From Gammaproteobacteria bacterium (lineage in GTDB: Bacteria; Pseudomonadota; Gammaproteobacteria; S144-34), in assembly GCA_026989495.1 (NCBI GenBank), contig JALSJE010000128.1, forward strand, positions 1 through 43,463: a DNA stretch of 43,463 nt. The letters run 5' to 3'. This document shows positions 7,117 through 18,067 of this stretch, in pieces. The notes under the pieces were generated by a model that saw only the letters and a list, made by a program, of their open reading frames with translations, ran no database searches and was not told the DNA's origin. Both the position numbers and the translations under genes were made by a program. Numbering within the stretch: the first letter of the stretch is position 1; every line of letters starts with the position of its first letter.

Positions 7117-8460
7117 ATGGCAGAGAAAGAAGGTATCCGTGAAGGCAGCCTGGAGGCGCCTGAGCGCCACCCGCTCAACTGGCGGGACCCGGGCTTCTGG
7201 GACGAGGAGGCGCTCTATGCCGAGCTGGCCCGGGTCTTCGACATCTGCCACGGGTGCCGCCGGTGCGTGAACCTCTGCAACGCCTTCCCCACGCTCTTCG
7301 ACCTCGTGGACGAGTCCGAGACCATGGAGGTGGACGGGGTCGCGCGCGAGGACTACTGGAAGGTCGTGGAGCACTGCTACCTGTGCGACCTGTGCTTCAT
7401 GACCAAGTGCCCCTACGTGCCGCCCCACCAGTGGAACGTGGACTTCCCCCACCTCATGCTGCGGGCGAAGGCGGTGCGCTTCCGCAGCCGCGGTGCGCGC
7501 CTTCGCGACCGGGTGCTGGCCTCCACGGACGCGGTCGGCCGGCTCGCCTCCATTCCCATCGTGGTGAACGTGGTCAACGCCGCCAACGGCAGCGGTGCCG
7601 GGCGCGCCCTGCTGGACAAGACGCTGGGCGTGCATCCCGGGGCGCTCCTGCCGCGCTACCACGGCCGCACCTTCCTGCGGCGCGCGCGCGGGCGCCGGCC
7701 GCTTCAGGCCGAGGCCGTCGCCGCCGGGCCCACGCGGGGCAGGGTGGCGCTCTATGTCACCTGCTACGGCAACTACAACGAGCCGGAGCTGGCCGAGGAC
7801 CTCATCGCCATCTTCGAGCACAACGGCATCCCCGTGCGGGTGATCGAGCGCACCCGCTGCTGCGGCATGCCCCGGCTCGAGCTGGGTGACCTCGAGGGCA
7901 TCGAGCGCCTCAAGGACCACAACATCCCCGAGCTCGTGCGGCTCGTGGACGAGGGCTGGGACCTGGTGGCGCCCGTGCCCTCCTGTGTCCTCATGTACAA
8001 GCAGGAGCTGCCGCTGCTGTTCCCGGACGACGAGGCGGTGCGCAAGGTCAAGGAGGCCTTCTACGACCCCTTCGAGTACCTGGCCATCCGCCATCGCCAC
8101 GGGCAGCTCCGCACCGACTTCCAGCGCCCGCTGGGCAAGGTGGCCTACCACGCCGCCTGCCACCTGCGCGTGCAGAACATCGGCCTCAAGACGCGCGAGC
8201 TCCTGGAGCTGGTGCCTGAGACCGAGGTGCAGGTGATCGAGCGCTGCTCGGGCCATGACGGCACCTACGCCGTCAAGCGCGAGTACCACGAGGTCTCCAT
8301 GAAGATCTGCCGGCCCGTGGCGCGCAAGGTCAAGGAGCTCGCGCCGGACCACTACGCGAGCGACTGCCCCATGGCCGGCCACCAGATCGAGAACGCGCTC
8401 GGGCGCGAGCGTCCGCCCGAGCACCCCTTGCGCCTGCTGCGGCAGGCCTACGGAATCTGA
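7117..8460 (+). CDS. Heterodisulfide reductase-related / GlpC-like protein with two 4Fe-4S clusters and CCG domains
   Basis: 447 residues from ATG 7117, with GGAAGG upstream. The N-terminal domain has two ferredoxin-type motifs: Cys44, 47, 50, 54 ([11 protein letters not shown]) and Cys87, 90, 93, 98 ([13 protein letters not shown]). The C-terminal half has two CCG-type (PF02754-like) segments: the first ends R-C-C-G-M-P; the second begins A-A-C-H-L-R and ends R-C-S-G-H-D-G, with Ser in place of the second Cys. HdrD and GlpC use these domains to hold a non-cubane cluster or pass electrons to quinones. The position between rubrerythrin and DUF3501 suggests an electron donor for peroxide reduction. 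No membrane segment is seen, and the substrate is unknown. Confidence 0.88.
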   Translation: MAEKEGIREGSLEAPERHPLNWRDPGFWDEEALYAELARVFDICHGCRRCVNLCNAFPTLFDLVDESETMEVDGVAREDYWKVVEHCYLCDLCFMTKCPYVPPHQWNVDFPHLMLRAKAVRFRSRGARLRDRVLASTDAVGRLASIPIVVNVVNAANGSGAGRALLDKTLGVHPGALLPRYHGRTFLRRARGRRPLQAEAVAAGPTRGRVALYVTCYGNYNEPELAEDLIAIFEHNGIPVRVIERTRCCGMPRLELGDLEGIERLKDHNIPELVRLVDEGWDLVAPVPSCVLMYKQELPLLFPDDEAVRKVKEAFYDPFEYLAIRHRHGQLRTDFQRPLGKVAYHAACHLRVQNIGLKTRELLELVPETEVQVIERCSGHDGTYAVKREYHEVSMKICRPVARKVKELAPDHYASDCPMAGHQIENALGRERPPEHPLRLLRQAYGI

Positions 8461-8463
8461 AGG

Positions 8464-8616
8464 AGCTCTGGAAAATTCGATTTTTCAGAGCTTCCCCGCG
8501 GCCAGGGACGGCCGCGGGACGGTCCATGCACAGGGAAGTGCATGACGACACGCAAAAAATCGAAATGGACCGCGAAGCGCCATCGCGCTGATCGATCCGC
8601 GCAGCGGATCGATCAG
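8464..8616 (+). other. Folded spacer with alternative hairpins between the Fe-S gene and DUF3501
   Basis: Beginning 3 nt after the stop codon, four inverted repeats follow: 8464-8492 (13-bp arms, loop TCG, one G-U pair), 8495-8518 (CCCGCGGCC, loop AGGGAC, GGCCGCGGG), 8525-8544 (CATGCAC, loop AGGGAA, GTGCATG) and 8588-8616 (13-bp arms, loop GCA). In addition TTCGATTTTT (8476-8485) is exactly complementary to AAAAATCGAA (8555-8564), so a long-range pairing competes with the first hairpin. The layout is compatible with an attenuator, a processing site or a small mobile repeat. Confidence 0.65.
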
Positions 8617-8622
8617 GGTTTC
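8563..8622 (-). repeat. Dispersed 60-bp repeat, copy A
   Basis: Read on the minus strand, this segment matches 11911-11970 (plus strand) at 52 of 60 positions (87%). It contains the near-palindrome GATCGATCCGCTGCGCGGAT. It lies between the Fe-S gene and the DUF3501 gene, in the opposite orientation to copy B. Confidence 0.8.
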
Positions 8623-8662
8623 ATGAAGCTGGCGGGCCGAGGGCCCGCCCGGGAGACGGAAC

Positions 8663-9256
8663 GTGCAAGCCATGCAGAAGCTCAAGCGCGAAGACCTCTG
8701 GAGTCTCGAGGACTACCATCGCGAGCGGCCCGGGTTCCGCCGCAAGGTGATGGCGCACAAGCGCGACCGCATCGTGCCCGTCGGGCCGAACGCGACGCTC
8801 CACTTCGAGGACCGCCTCACCATGCACTACCAGGTGCAGGAGATGCTGCGCGCCGAGCGCATCTACGAGCCGGAGGCGATCCAGGAAGAGCTCGACGCCT
8901 ACAATCCCCTGATCCCGGACGGGACCAACTGGAAGGCCACCTTCATGGTCGAGTACGACGACCCGGAGGTGCGCCGCGAGATGCTGACCAAGCTGGTCGG
9001 CATCGAGGACAAGGTGTGGGTGCGGGTCGGCGACCTGCCCAAGGTCTACGCGATCGCCGACGAGGACCTCGAGCGCGACCAGCCCGGCAAGACCTCTTCG
9101 GTGCACTTCCTGCGCTTCGAGCTCACACCGGAGATGATCGCCGCAGCCAAGGCCGGCGCTTCCGTCGCGGTGGGTGTCGAGCACCCGCTCTACACCTACT
9201 CGGTCGATCCCGTGCCCGAGAACGTGCGCGCCTCCCTCGTGCGCGACCTGGACTGA
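8663..9256 (+). CDS. DUF3501 family protein
   Basis: 197 residues from GTG 8663, which sits 7 nt after GGGAG; the ATG at 8672 three codons later is an alternative. It opens M-Q-K-L-K-R-E-D-L-W-S-L-E-D-Y, followed by R-D-R-I-V-P-V-G-P-N-A-T-L-H-F-E-D-R, the characteristic start of the DUF3501 family. It has no cysteines in motifs, no signal peptide and no membrane segment, so it is a soluble cytoplasmic protein. The family is known to sit beside rubrerythrin and HdrD-like Fe-S genes, as here. Its biochemical role is not known to me. Confidence 0.88.
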   Translation: MQAMQKLKREDLWSLEDYHRERPGFRRKVMAHKRDRIVPVGPNATLHFEDRLTMHYQVQEMLRAERIYEPEAIQEELDAYNPLIPDGTNWKATFMVEYDDPEVRREMLTKLVGIEDKVWVRVGDLPKVYAIADEDLERDQPGKTSSVHFLRFELTPEMIAAAKAGASVAVGVEHPLYTYSVDPVPENVRASLVRDLD

Positions 9257-9375
9257 CCCCGCCTCCCGTGCGCGCCCGGCTTCGACCGCCCCCCAAGGTT
9301 CCCGGGGGCGGGGGCGGGGGGCGCGGGGCGGGCGTCGGCGGCCATGGATTGCCTCTTCCGCCGTGCGTCTGCGTG

Positions 9376-9381
9376 TATACT
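9376..9381 (+). promoter_or_regulatory. -10 box (TATACT) of the CNP1-like gene
   Basis: TATACT ends 9 nt before the ATG at 9391, so transcription would begin about 3 nt before the start codon. There is no Shine-Dalgarno sequence. A -35 is not clear; TTGCCT at 9349-9354 is too far (21-nt spacer). Confidence 0.5.
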
Positions 9382-9390
9382 ACGCGCGGC

Positions 9391-11893
<2,503 letters not shown>

Positions 11894-11910
11894 GGAGGTT
11901 CCCTCTATGG

Positions 11911-11970
11911 GAAACGCTGATCGATCCGCTGCGCGGATTGATCATCGCGATAGTGCTTCGATGTCCATCT
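11911..11970 (+). repeat. Dispersed 60-bp repeat, copy B
   Basis: This copy lies in the parE-parC gap and matches the reverse complement of 8563-8622 at 52 of 60 positions. It is followed directly by a REP-like palindrome (11976-11992). Nothing coding is evident. Confidence 0.8.
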
Positions 11971-11975
11971 GCAGG

Positions 11976-11992
11976 CGCGGCTTCCAGCCGCG
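11976..11992 (+). repeat. REP-like palindrome between parE and parC
   Basis: CGCGGC, loop TTCCA, GCCGCG. Same loop and arm design as the units at 210-224 and 32849-32869. Confidence 0.7.
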
Positions 11993-12071
11993 CGGGCAGG
12001 GCGGTCGGTGAACGGGGGCCGGCGACGCAAGCGGCGGGTAGCGAGGGTTCGGCTGCTGGGTGGCGAAGGCG

Positions 12072-14354
12072 ATGACGAGGCGGAAGGGCAGGCGGAAGGG
12101 CGAGCGCGAGGCGGCCGCGCCGGCGGCGGCCGAGGTCGAGCGCATGCCGCTCAAGGCCTTCGCCGAGAAGGCCTACCTCGACTATTCCATGTACGTGATC
12201 CTGGACCGGGCCCTGCCCCACGTGGGCGACGGGCTCAAGCCGGTCCAGCGCCGCATCGTCTATGCCATGTCCGAGCTCGGGCTCGGGCCGGGCGCCAAGC
12301 CCAAGAAGTCGGCGCGCACGGTGGGCGACGTGCTCGGCAAGTTCCATCCCCACGGCGACGCCGCCTGCTACGAGGCCATGGTGCTCATGGCCCAGCCCTT
12401 CTCCTACCGCTACCCCATCATCGACGGGCAGGGCAACTGGGGCTCGCCCGACGACCCCAAGTCCTTCGCCGCCATGCGCTACACGGAGGCGCGGCTCGCC
12501 CCCTACGCCGAGGTGCTGCTGGCCGAGCTCGACCAGGGCACGGTGGACTGGATGCCCAACTTCGACGGCACCCTGCGCGAGCCGGCCGTGCTGCCCGCGC
12601 GCCTGCCCAACGTGCTCCTCAACGGGGCCACGGGCATCGCCGTGGGCATGGCCACCGACATCCCGCCCCACAACCTGCGCGAGGTGGCCGCCGCCTGCGT
12701 GCATCTGCTCGAGCATCCCGAGGCCACGGTGGCCGAGCTGTGCGAGCGCATCCTCGGGCCGGACTTCCCCACCGAGGCCGAGATCATCACCCCGCGCGAG
12801 GAGATCGTGCGCATCTACGAGAGCGGCACGGGTTCGATCCGCATGCGCGCGCGCTACGAGCGCGAGAACGGCGCCGTCGTCGTCACGGCGCTGCCCTACC
12901 AGGTCTCGGGGGCCAGGGTGCTGGAGCAGATCGCCGCCCAGATGCAGGCGAAGAAGCTGCCCCTGGTGGCGGACCTGCGCGACGAGTCCGACCACGAGAA
13001 CCCCACGCGGCTCGTGATCGTCCCGCGCAGCAGCCGCGTGGACGTGGCCGCGCTCATGGACCACCTGTTCGCCACCACCGACCTCGAGCGCAGCTACCGT
13101 GTCAACCTGAACGTCATCGGCCTCGACGGCCGCCCGCGCGTGCTGAGCCTCCGCGATCTGCTCGCCGAGTGGCTGGAGTTCCGCACGCGCACCGTGCGCC
13201 GCCGCCTCCAGCACCGCCTGGAGAAGGTGCGCGACCGCCTGCACGTGCTCGAGGGGCTGTTCGTCGTCTATCTCAACCTCGACGAGGTCATCGCCGCCAT
13301 CCGCGCCGCCGACGAGCCCAAGCCCGCGCTGATGGAGCGCTTCGGGCTCACCGCGCGCCAGGCCGAGGCGGTGCTGGAGATGCGCCTGCGCCAGCTCGCG
13401 CGCCTGGAGCAGATCAGGCTCGAGGCCGAGCGCGGCGCCCTCGAGCGGGAGCGCGGCGAGCTCGAGCGCACGCTCGCTTCGCCGCGGCGGCTGCGCACCC
13501 TCATCCGCAAGGAGATCGAGGCCGACGCCGAGCGCTACGGCGACGCGCGCCGCTCGCCGCTGGTCGCGCGCGGTCCGGCAAGGGCGCTGGACGAGTCCGC
13601 GCTGGTGCCGAGCGAGCCCGTGACCATCGTGCTCTCGGCCAAGGGCTTGGTGCGCGTCGCCAAGGGCCACGACGTGGACCCGGAGGGGCTCGCCTACCGC
13701 CCGGGCGACGGCTTCCTCGCCGCCGCGCGCGGGCGCAGCAACCAGCTCGCGGTCTTCCTCGACTCCACGGGCCGCGCCTATGCGCTGCCCGCCCACTCGC
13801 TGCCCTCGGCCCGCAGCCTGGGCGAGCCGCTCTCGGGCCGGCTCAACCCGCCGGACGGGGCCACCTTCGCCGGGGTGATGGCGGGCGAGGCCGAGAGCCT
13901 CTGGCTGCTCGCCACCAGCGCGGGCTACGCCTTCCTCGCCCGCCTCGGCGACCTGCAGGCCCGCAACCGCTCGGGCAAGGCCGTGCTCAGCGTCCCGCAG
14001 GGGGCGCGGGTGCTGCGGCCGGCACCGGTGCCCCCGGGCGAGGGGACGCTGGTGGCCGCCGCGGCGAGCGACGGGCGGCTGCTCGTCGTGCCCGCCGAGG
14101 CGCTGCCGCGGCTCGCGCGTGGGCGCGGCACGCGGCTGCAGGGCATCCCCTCGAAGAAGCTCGCCGCGGGCGAGCTCGAGATGGTGGCGGTGGCGGCCGT
14201 GCCGGCGGGCGGAGCGCTCGTGGTGCGCGCCGGCAAGCGTCGCATGACGCTCAAGGCGAAGGACCTCGAGGCCTATCGAGGCGAGCGCGGCCGGCGTGGG
14301 GCGTTGCTGCCGCGCGGCTGGCGCGGCGTCGAGGCCCTGGAGCCGGCCTTCTAG
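12072..14354 (+). CDS. parC: DNA topoisomerase IV subunit A
   Basis: 760 residues from ATG 12072 (GAAGG just upstream; a GTG at 12060 is in frame). It is the DNA-cleaving subunit that works with ParE in chromosome decatenation. The catalytic tyrosine is Tyr137 (A-A-M-R-Y-T-E). The quinolone-determining segment reads [12 protein letters not shown], so the position of E. coli ParC Ser80 is Ala97, while the Glu84 equivalent (Glu101) is kept; the spacing of 40 residues to the tyrosine agrees. The C-terminal beta-propeller is short, as in ParC rather than GyrA. The stop TAG overlaps the stop of the convergent lipoprotein gene. Confidence 0.96.
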   Translation: MTRRKGRRKGEREAAAPAAAEVERMPLKAFAEKAYLDYSMYVILDRALPHVGDGLKPVQRRIVYAMSELGLGPGAKPKKSARTVGDVLGKFHPHGDAACYEAMVLMAQPFSYRYPIIDGQGNWGSPDDPKSFAAMRYTEARLAPYAEVLLAELDQGTVDWMPNFDGTLREPAVLPARLPNVLLNGATGIAVGMATDIPPHNLREVAAACVHLLEHPEATVAELCERILGPDFPTEAEIITPREEIVRIYESGTGSIRMRARYERENGAVVVTALPYQVSGARVLEQIAAQMQAKKLPLVADLRDESDHENPTRLVIVPRSSRVDVAALMDHLFATTDLERSYRVNLNVIGLDGRPRVLSLRDLLAEWLEFRTRTVRRRLQHRLEKVRDRLHVLEGLFVVYLNLDEVIAAIRAADEPKPALMERFGLTARQAEAVLEMRLRQLARLEQIRLEAERGALERERGELERTLASPRRLRTLIRKEIEADAERYGDARRSPLVARGPARALDESALVPSEPVTIVLSAKGLVRVAKGHDVDPEGLAYRPGDGFLAAARGRSNQLAVFLDSTGRAYALPAHSLPSARSLGEPLSGRLNPPDGATFAGVMAGEAESLWLLATSAGYAFLARLGDLQARNRSGKAVLSVPQGARVLRPAPVPPGEGTLVAAAASDGRLLVVPAEALPRLARGRGTRLQGIPSKKLAAGELEMVAVAAVPAGGALVVRAGKRRMTLKAKDLEAYRGERGRRGALLPRGWRGVEALEPAF

Positions 14355-15451
14355 TCCTCGTGCGGCGCGGGCGGGGCGGTCGCCCCCGGCGCCTGCAGGC
14401 GCCGCAGGCCCTCGAGCACCCGTTCGGCGCGGGCGATCCAGCGCCCGAGCTCGGCATCGTCCGGGGCCAGCGCCGCTGCCTCCCGCCATAGGGCGAGCGC
14501 CTCCCGCACGCGGTCGCGGGCGTAGAGCGCCTGCCCCTGGCGCTTGAGCGCCCCCGCACGCTTCCGCGCCGCGGCCTCCGCCTCCGCCCACAGGGCCCGG
14601 GCGCGCGGGTCGTCCGGCGCGAGGCGCCCGGCCTCGCGCGCGGCCGCCAGGGCCTCGGCGATGCGGCTCGCGGCCAGGGCCTTCCGTCCCCGGTCCAGGG
14701 CGGCCTCGAGTGCCGCGCGGCGGCGGGCGGCCTGCGATGCGGCCCGCCGCGCCGCCTCCGCGCGCGCCGCCTCGGCCCGGCGGGCGGCGATGCGGTCCGC
14801 GATGGCTCGGGCCTCCGCGGAAGCGCCGGCCCTCCTGGCCGTGCGCACGAAGGCCTCGGCCGCCTCGAGACGCCCCTGGGCGAGGGCGCGCTCGGCGCAG
14901 GCGAGAAGGGGCCCGCGCAGCGCCTGCAGCCGGCGGCCGAGCTCCGCCACGGCCGCCGCGGGCGCGAGCTCGTCGGCGAGCACACGGGCGCGCGCCTGCG
15001 CGAGGGGGAGCCGGGCGGCCAGGTGCTCGGCCTCGGTGCGGGCCAGCGCGCAGTCCAGCCGCGCCAGCGCAGTGGCACGAGCCCGCTCGAGCCGTCGGCG
15101 CAGCGCCGCCAGCGCGGGATCCGCCGGCAGCGCCCGCTCTGCCCGCGCCAGCGCCGCCAGCGCCTCGCCCCAGCGCCCGGTGCGGGGTGCCGCCTCGACC
15201 GCCGCGGCGGCGCGCTCCCTGAGCGCGCGGGCCGCCGCCTCCCGCCGGCGCACGAGCCCTGGCAGGTCGGGATGGCCGGGCCGGGCCGCGCGCAGCCGCG
15301 CGATCAGCGCGTCGGCCTCGCTGATGCGGTCCGCCTCCAGGGCGGCGGCGATGTCCTCGGGCCTGGGCGGCGGCTCGGGGCGCAGCGTGGCGCACCCGCC
15401 GGCGACCACCAGCGCGGCGGCGAGGAGCAGGGCGGCGAGGCGGCCTTTCAT
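14351..15451 (-). CDS. Ala/Arg-rich TPR-like lipoprotein coupled to an adenylate cyclase
   Basis: 366 residues. The N-terminus is a lipoprotein signal (hydrophobic core, then V-A-G-G-C, Cys20), so the mature protein should be membrane-anchored in the periplasm. The rest is almost wholly helical and very rich in Ala, Arg and Glu. At least two TPR-like units are visible near the C-terminus ([18 protein letters not shown] and [17 protein letters not shown]). Its ATG overlaps the cyclase stop by 4 nt. It may assemble with the cyclase sensor domain (inference). I do not recognise a named family; coding is supported by the coupling and the coherent lipobox. Confidence 0.8.
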   Translation of the reverse strand: MKGRLAALLLAAALVVAGGCATLRPEPPPRPEDIAAALEADRISEADALIARLRAARPGHPDLPGLVRRREAAARALRERAAAAVEAAPRTGRWGEALAALARAERALPADPALAALRRRLERARATALARLDCALARTEAEHLAARLPLAQARARVLADELAPAAAVAELGRRLQALRGPLLACAERALAQGRLEAAEAFVRTARRAGASAEARAIADRIAARRAEAARAEAARRAASQAARRRAALEAALDRGRKALAASRIAEALAAAREAGRLAPDDPRARALWAEAEAAARKRAGALKRQGQALYARDRVREALALWREAAALAPDDAELGRWIARAERVLEGLRRLQAPGATAPPAPHED

Positions 15452-16959
15452 GCCGGCTCCGCGGCCCCCAGCCGTGCCTTGGCCTCGGCGAGCAGGGCCT
15501 CGCCCTCGGCCCGCAGCCCCGTGACGGTGTAGGTGGCCACGGGACGGCGCCTGCCGCGCACGCGGATGGGCCGCCCCCGTACGGCGAGCACGCGCGCGCG
15601 CACCAGGGGGTCCGACCACACCTCCTCCGAGAGCACGACCCCGCCCGGCTCGCCCACGCCGCTCAGGCGTGCGGCGAGGTTCACGGCGTCGCCCACGACG
15701 GTGTACTCCATGCGCTCGCGCGAGCCCAGGGTGCCCGCGAGCATGGGCCCCGTATTGATCGCCACGCGGAAGCGCACCGGGGGCTGGCCCGCCGCCTCCC
15801 GCGTGCGGTTGCGCGCGGCCACCAGGCGCTGGAGCAGCACGGCCGCGGCCACCGCGTGGAAGGCGTGCTCGGGGTCCGGCTCGGGCACGCCGAAGACCAC
15901 CATGGCGCAGTCGCCGATGAACTTGTCCACGGTGCCGCCGAAGGCGGCCGCGGCCCGGGGGGCGAGCGACAGGTACTCGTTGAGGAGCGCCGCCACCGCC
16001 TCCGGGCTCAGGGACTCGGCCAGCTCCGTGAAGCCCACGATGTCGGCGAAGAGCACGCTCGCCACCACCCGTCGCCCGCCGAGCTCCACCCGGTCCACCC
16101 GGGCGAGGAGCTCGCGGGCCACCGATGGCGAGACGAAGCGCGAGAAGACCTGCTCCACCTGGCGCTTCTGGATGAGCCCCTCGGCCATCTGGTTGAAGGC
16201 CGCCATGAGATGGCCGATCTCGTCGTTGCGCCGTTCCGGCAGGCGCGCGGGGCGGCGTCCCTCGCCCAGGGCGCGGCTCGCGTCCAGCAGGCGCAGGATG
16301 GGGGCCGACAGCCGCCGGCCGGCCACGAGCGAGGCCGCGAGCGCCAGCGTCAGGACCATGGCGACGGCGGCGAGCACCGCGCGCACCGCATCGTCCAGGG
16401 CCTGTGCCAGCGGCGCGCGGCTCAGCACCACCACCGCGTGGCCGGTCGCCAGGTCACGGTGGCGCACCGGGACCACGAAGACGGTGGCCGGCTCGCCGTC
16501 ACCGGTCGGCCGCCAGAGGAAGGCGCCCGGGGCCGTGCGCGGGTCCGGCGCGGGGGCCGTGCCCGCGGCGAAGGGATCGGCGCCGCGGCCGGCGAGCCGG
16601 CGACCGTCCGGGCCGTAGAGGGCGGTGCCCAGCACCGGGGGCCGGCCGCCGCTTCCCGCCACCAGCACCTCCAGCGCGAGCAGGTCGTCGGCGAGCAGGG
16701 GCTCGCGGGCGGCGACGGCGAGCTGCCCGGCGAGCGTGCGCCCGAGCTCGGCCATCTGGCGCGCCAGCACCCGCTGCTGGCTCTGTACGATGACCGCGGC
16801 GAGCAGCACCATGGCCGCGCAGGCCACGGCCGCGACCACCGCCGCCATGCGCCAGGCCACGGGCACGCGCCAGCCGGCGGCCCGCGCCCGCAGGCGCGCG
16901 GCGAGGGGCCGGCGGGCGGGGCGGCCGGCCGTGGGCGCGGTAGGGCGTCCGGTGTCCAT
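15448..16959 (-). CDS. Membrane class III adenylate cyclase with HAMP domain
   Basis: 503 residues from ATG 16959. Transmembrane segment 1 is at about 36-58, a periplasmic sensor region at 60-188, transmembrane segment 2 at about 190-214, HAMP at 215-265 and the class III catalytic domain at about 285-455. Metal-binding Asp306 (F-A-D-I-V-G-F-T) and Asp350 (F-I-G-D-C) are present. Lys346 and Thr420 fit adenine recognition, and Asn427 and Arg431 (V-N-L-A-A-R-L) fit transition-state residues, so an active enzyme making cAMP is expected. The sensor domain is not recognised. It is the first gene of a two-gene unit with the lipoprotein and divergent from htpX. Confidence 0.9.
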   Translation of the reverse strand: MDTGRPTAPTAGRPARRPLAARLRARAAGWRVPVAWRMAAVVAAVACAAMVLLAAVIVQSQQRVLARQMAELGRTLAGQLAVAAREPLLADDLLALEVLVAGSGGRPPVLGTALYGPDGRRLAGRGADPFAAGTAPAPDPRTAPGAFLWRPTGDGEPATVFVVPVRHRDLATGHAVVVLSRAPLAQALDDAVRAVLAAVAMVLTLALAASLVAGRRLSAPILRLLDASRALGEGRRPARLPERRNDEIGHLMAAFNQMAEGLIQKRQVEQVFSRFVSPSVARELLARVDRVELGGRRVVASVLFADIVGFTELAESLSPEAVAALLNEYLSLAPRAAAAFGGTVDKFIGDCAMVVFGVPEPDPEHAFHAVAAAVLLQRLVAARNRTREAAGQPPVRFRVAINTGPMLAGTLGSRERMEYTVVGDAVNLAARLSGVGEPGGVVLSEEVWSDPLVRARVLAVRGRPIRVRGRRRPVATYTVTGLRAEGEALLAEAKARLGAAEPA

Positions 16960-17094
16960 GGGCTTGCGGGCGCACGGGCGCAGGGCGAGGATAGCACCGC
17001 CACGCCCGGCGCGCCCGGACCCGGACCGGGGTTGAACCCGCCCGCCCCTTTCCCAATCTAAGCGCCCCGGGAGAGGCAAGCAGCGGAGGAATCC

Positions 17095-17982
17095 ATGCGA
17101 CGCGTCGTCCTGTTCCTTGCCACCAACGCCGCCGTCCTGGTGATGCTCGAAGTGAGCATCCGGGTGCTCGGGCTCGATGCCTGGCTCTACGCCCAGGGCA
17201 TCCCGGTGGGGGCCCTGCTCGCGATGGCCGTGGTCTTCGGCGCCGGTGGCTCGTTCATCTCGCTCGCCATGTCCAAGTGGGTGGCGAAGATGAGCACCGG
17301 CGCGCGGGTGATCGAGACCCCCCGGACCCCGGCCGAGGCCTGGCTGGTGGAGACCGTGGAAAGGCTCGCCCGCCAGGCCGGCATCGGGATGCCCGAGGTG
17401 GCCATCTACGACTCGCCCGATATGAACGCCTTCGCCACCGGCATGAGCCGCGACAATGCCCTGGTGGCGGTGAGCTCGGGCCTGCTGCTCGGCATGGAAC
17501 GCGACGAGGTCGAGGCGGTGCTGGCGCACGAGGTGAGCCACATCGCCAACGGCGACATGGTCACGCTCGCACTCGTCCAGGGCGTGCTCAACACCTTCGT
17601 CTTCTTCCTCTCGCGCCTTGCGGGCATCCTCATCGACCGGATGCTCTTCCGCGACCGCGGCTACGGCCTGGGCTACTGGGTGGGGACCATCGTGGCCGAG
17701 ATCCTGCTGGCGGTGCTCGCCACCGTCATCGTGATGTGGTTCTCGCGCTGGCGCGAGTTCCGCGCCGACGCCGGCGCCGCGCGCCTGGTGGGGCCCGCGC
17801 CCATGATCGCGGCCCTCGAGCGGCTCAAGGCCAGCGTGGACCACGAGCACCTGCCCTCGGAGCTCGCCGCCTTCGCCATCTCCGGACGCTGGGGGGCGGG
17901 GCTGGCGCGCCTGTTCATGAGCCACCCGCCGCTGGACGAGCGCATCGCCGCCCTGCGTCGCCTGGCCGGCCAGGCGGCCTGA
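17095..17982 (+). CDS. htpX: Membrane zinc metalloprotease HtpX
   Basis: 295 residues from ATG 17095, with AGCGGAGGAA as ribosome binding site. An inner-membrane M48 protease for membrane protein quality control. Zinc ligands are His145 and His149 in H-E-V-S-H, with Glu146 as catalytic base and Glu221 (W-R-E-F-R-A-D) as third ligand, close to the E. coli positions 139, 143 and 222. Hydrophobic segments lie at about 5-25, 38-60, 155-180 and 195-216. It shares a 135-nt divergent intergenic region with the adenylate cyclase, in which no strong promoter is recognised. Confidence 0.95.
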   Translation: MRRVVLFLATNAAVLVMLEVSIRVLGLDAWLYAQGIPVGALLAMAVVFGAGGSFISLAMSKWVAKMSTGARVIETPRTPAEAWLVETVERLARQAGIGMPEVAIYDSPDMNAFATGMSRDNALVAVSSGLLLGMERDEVEAVLAHEVSHIANGDMVTLALVQGVLNTFVFFLSRLAGILIDRMLFRDRGYGLGYWVGTIVAEILLAVLATVIVMWFSRWREFRADAGAARLVGPAPMIAALERLKASVDHEHLPSELAAFAISGRWGAGLARLFMSHPPLDERIAALRRLAGQAA

Positions 17983-18021
17983 ATCCCGGAAGGGAGGGGC
18001 AGGCCCGGGGCGCGGCTCTGG

Positions 18022-18027
18022 TAGAAT
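18022..18027 (+). promoter_or_regulatory. Candidate -10 box (TAGAAT) for the DUF1015 gene
   Basis: TAGAAT (five of six) lies 40 nt before the ATG at 18068 in the gap after htpX. No clear -35. The leader includes GGAGGGAGC just before the start codon. Confidence 0.45.
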
Positions 18028-18067
18028 CCGCGCCCTGTTTCCGTCGGCCTGAGCCCGGAGGGAGCGC

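Noticed and set aside
8485-8685. A 66-codon minus-strand frame with E-T-L-I-D-P-L-R-G, partly repeated in a frame near 11890-12075
   Set aside because: The similarity comes from the dispersed DNA repeat (8563-8622 and 11911-11970). The frames have no ribosome binding site and differ outside the repeat.
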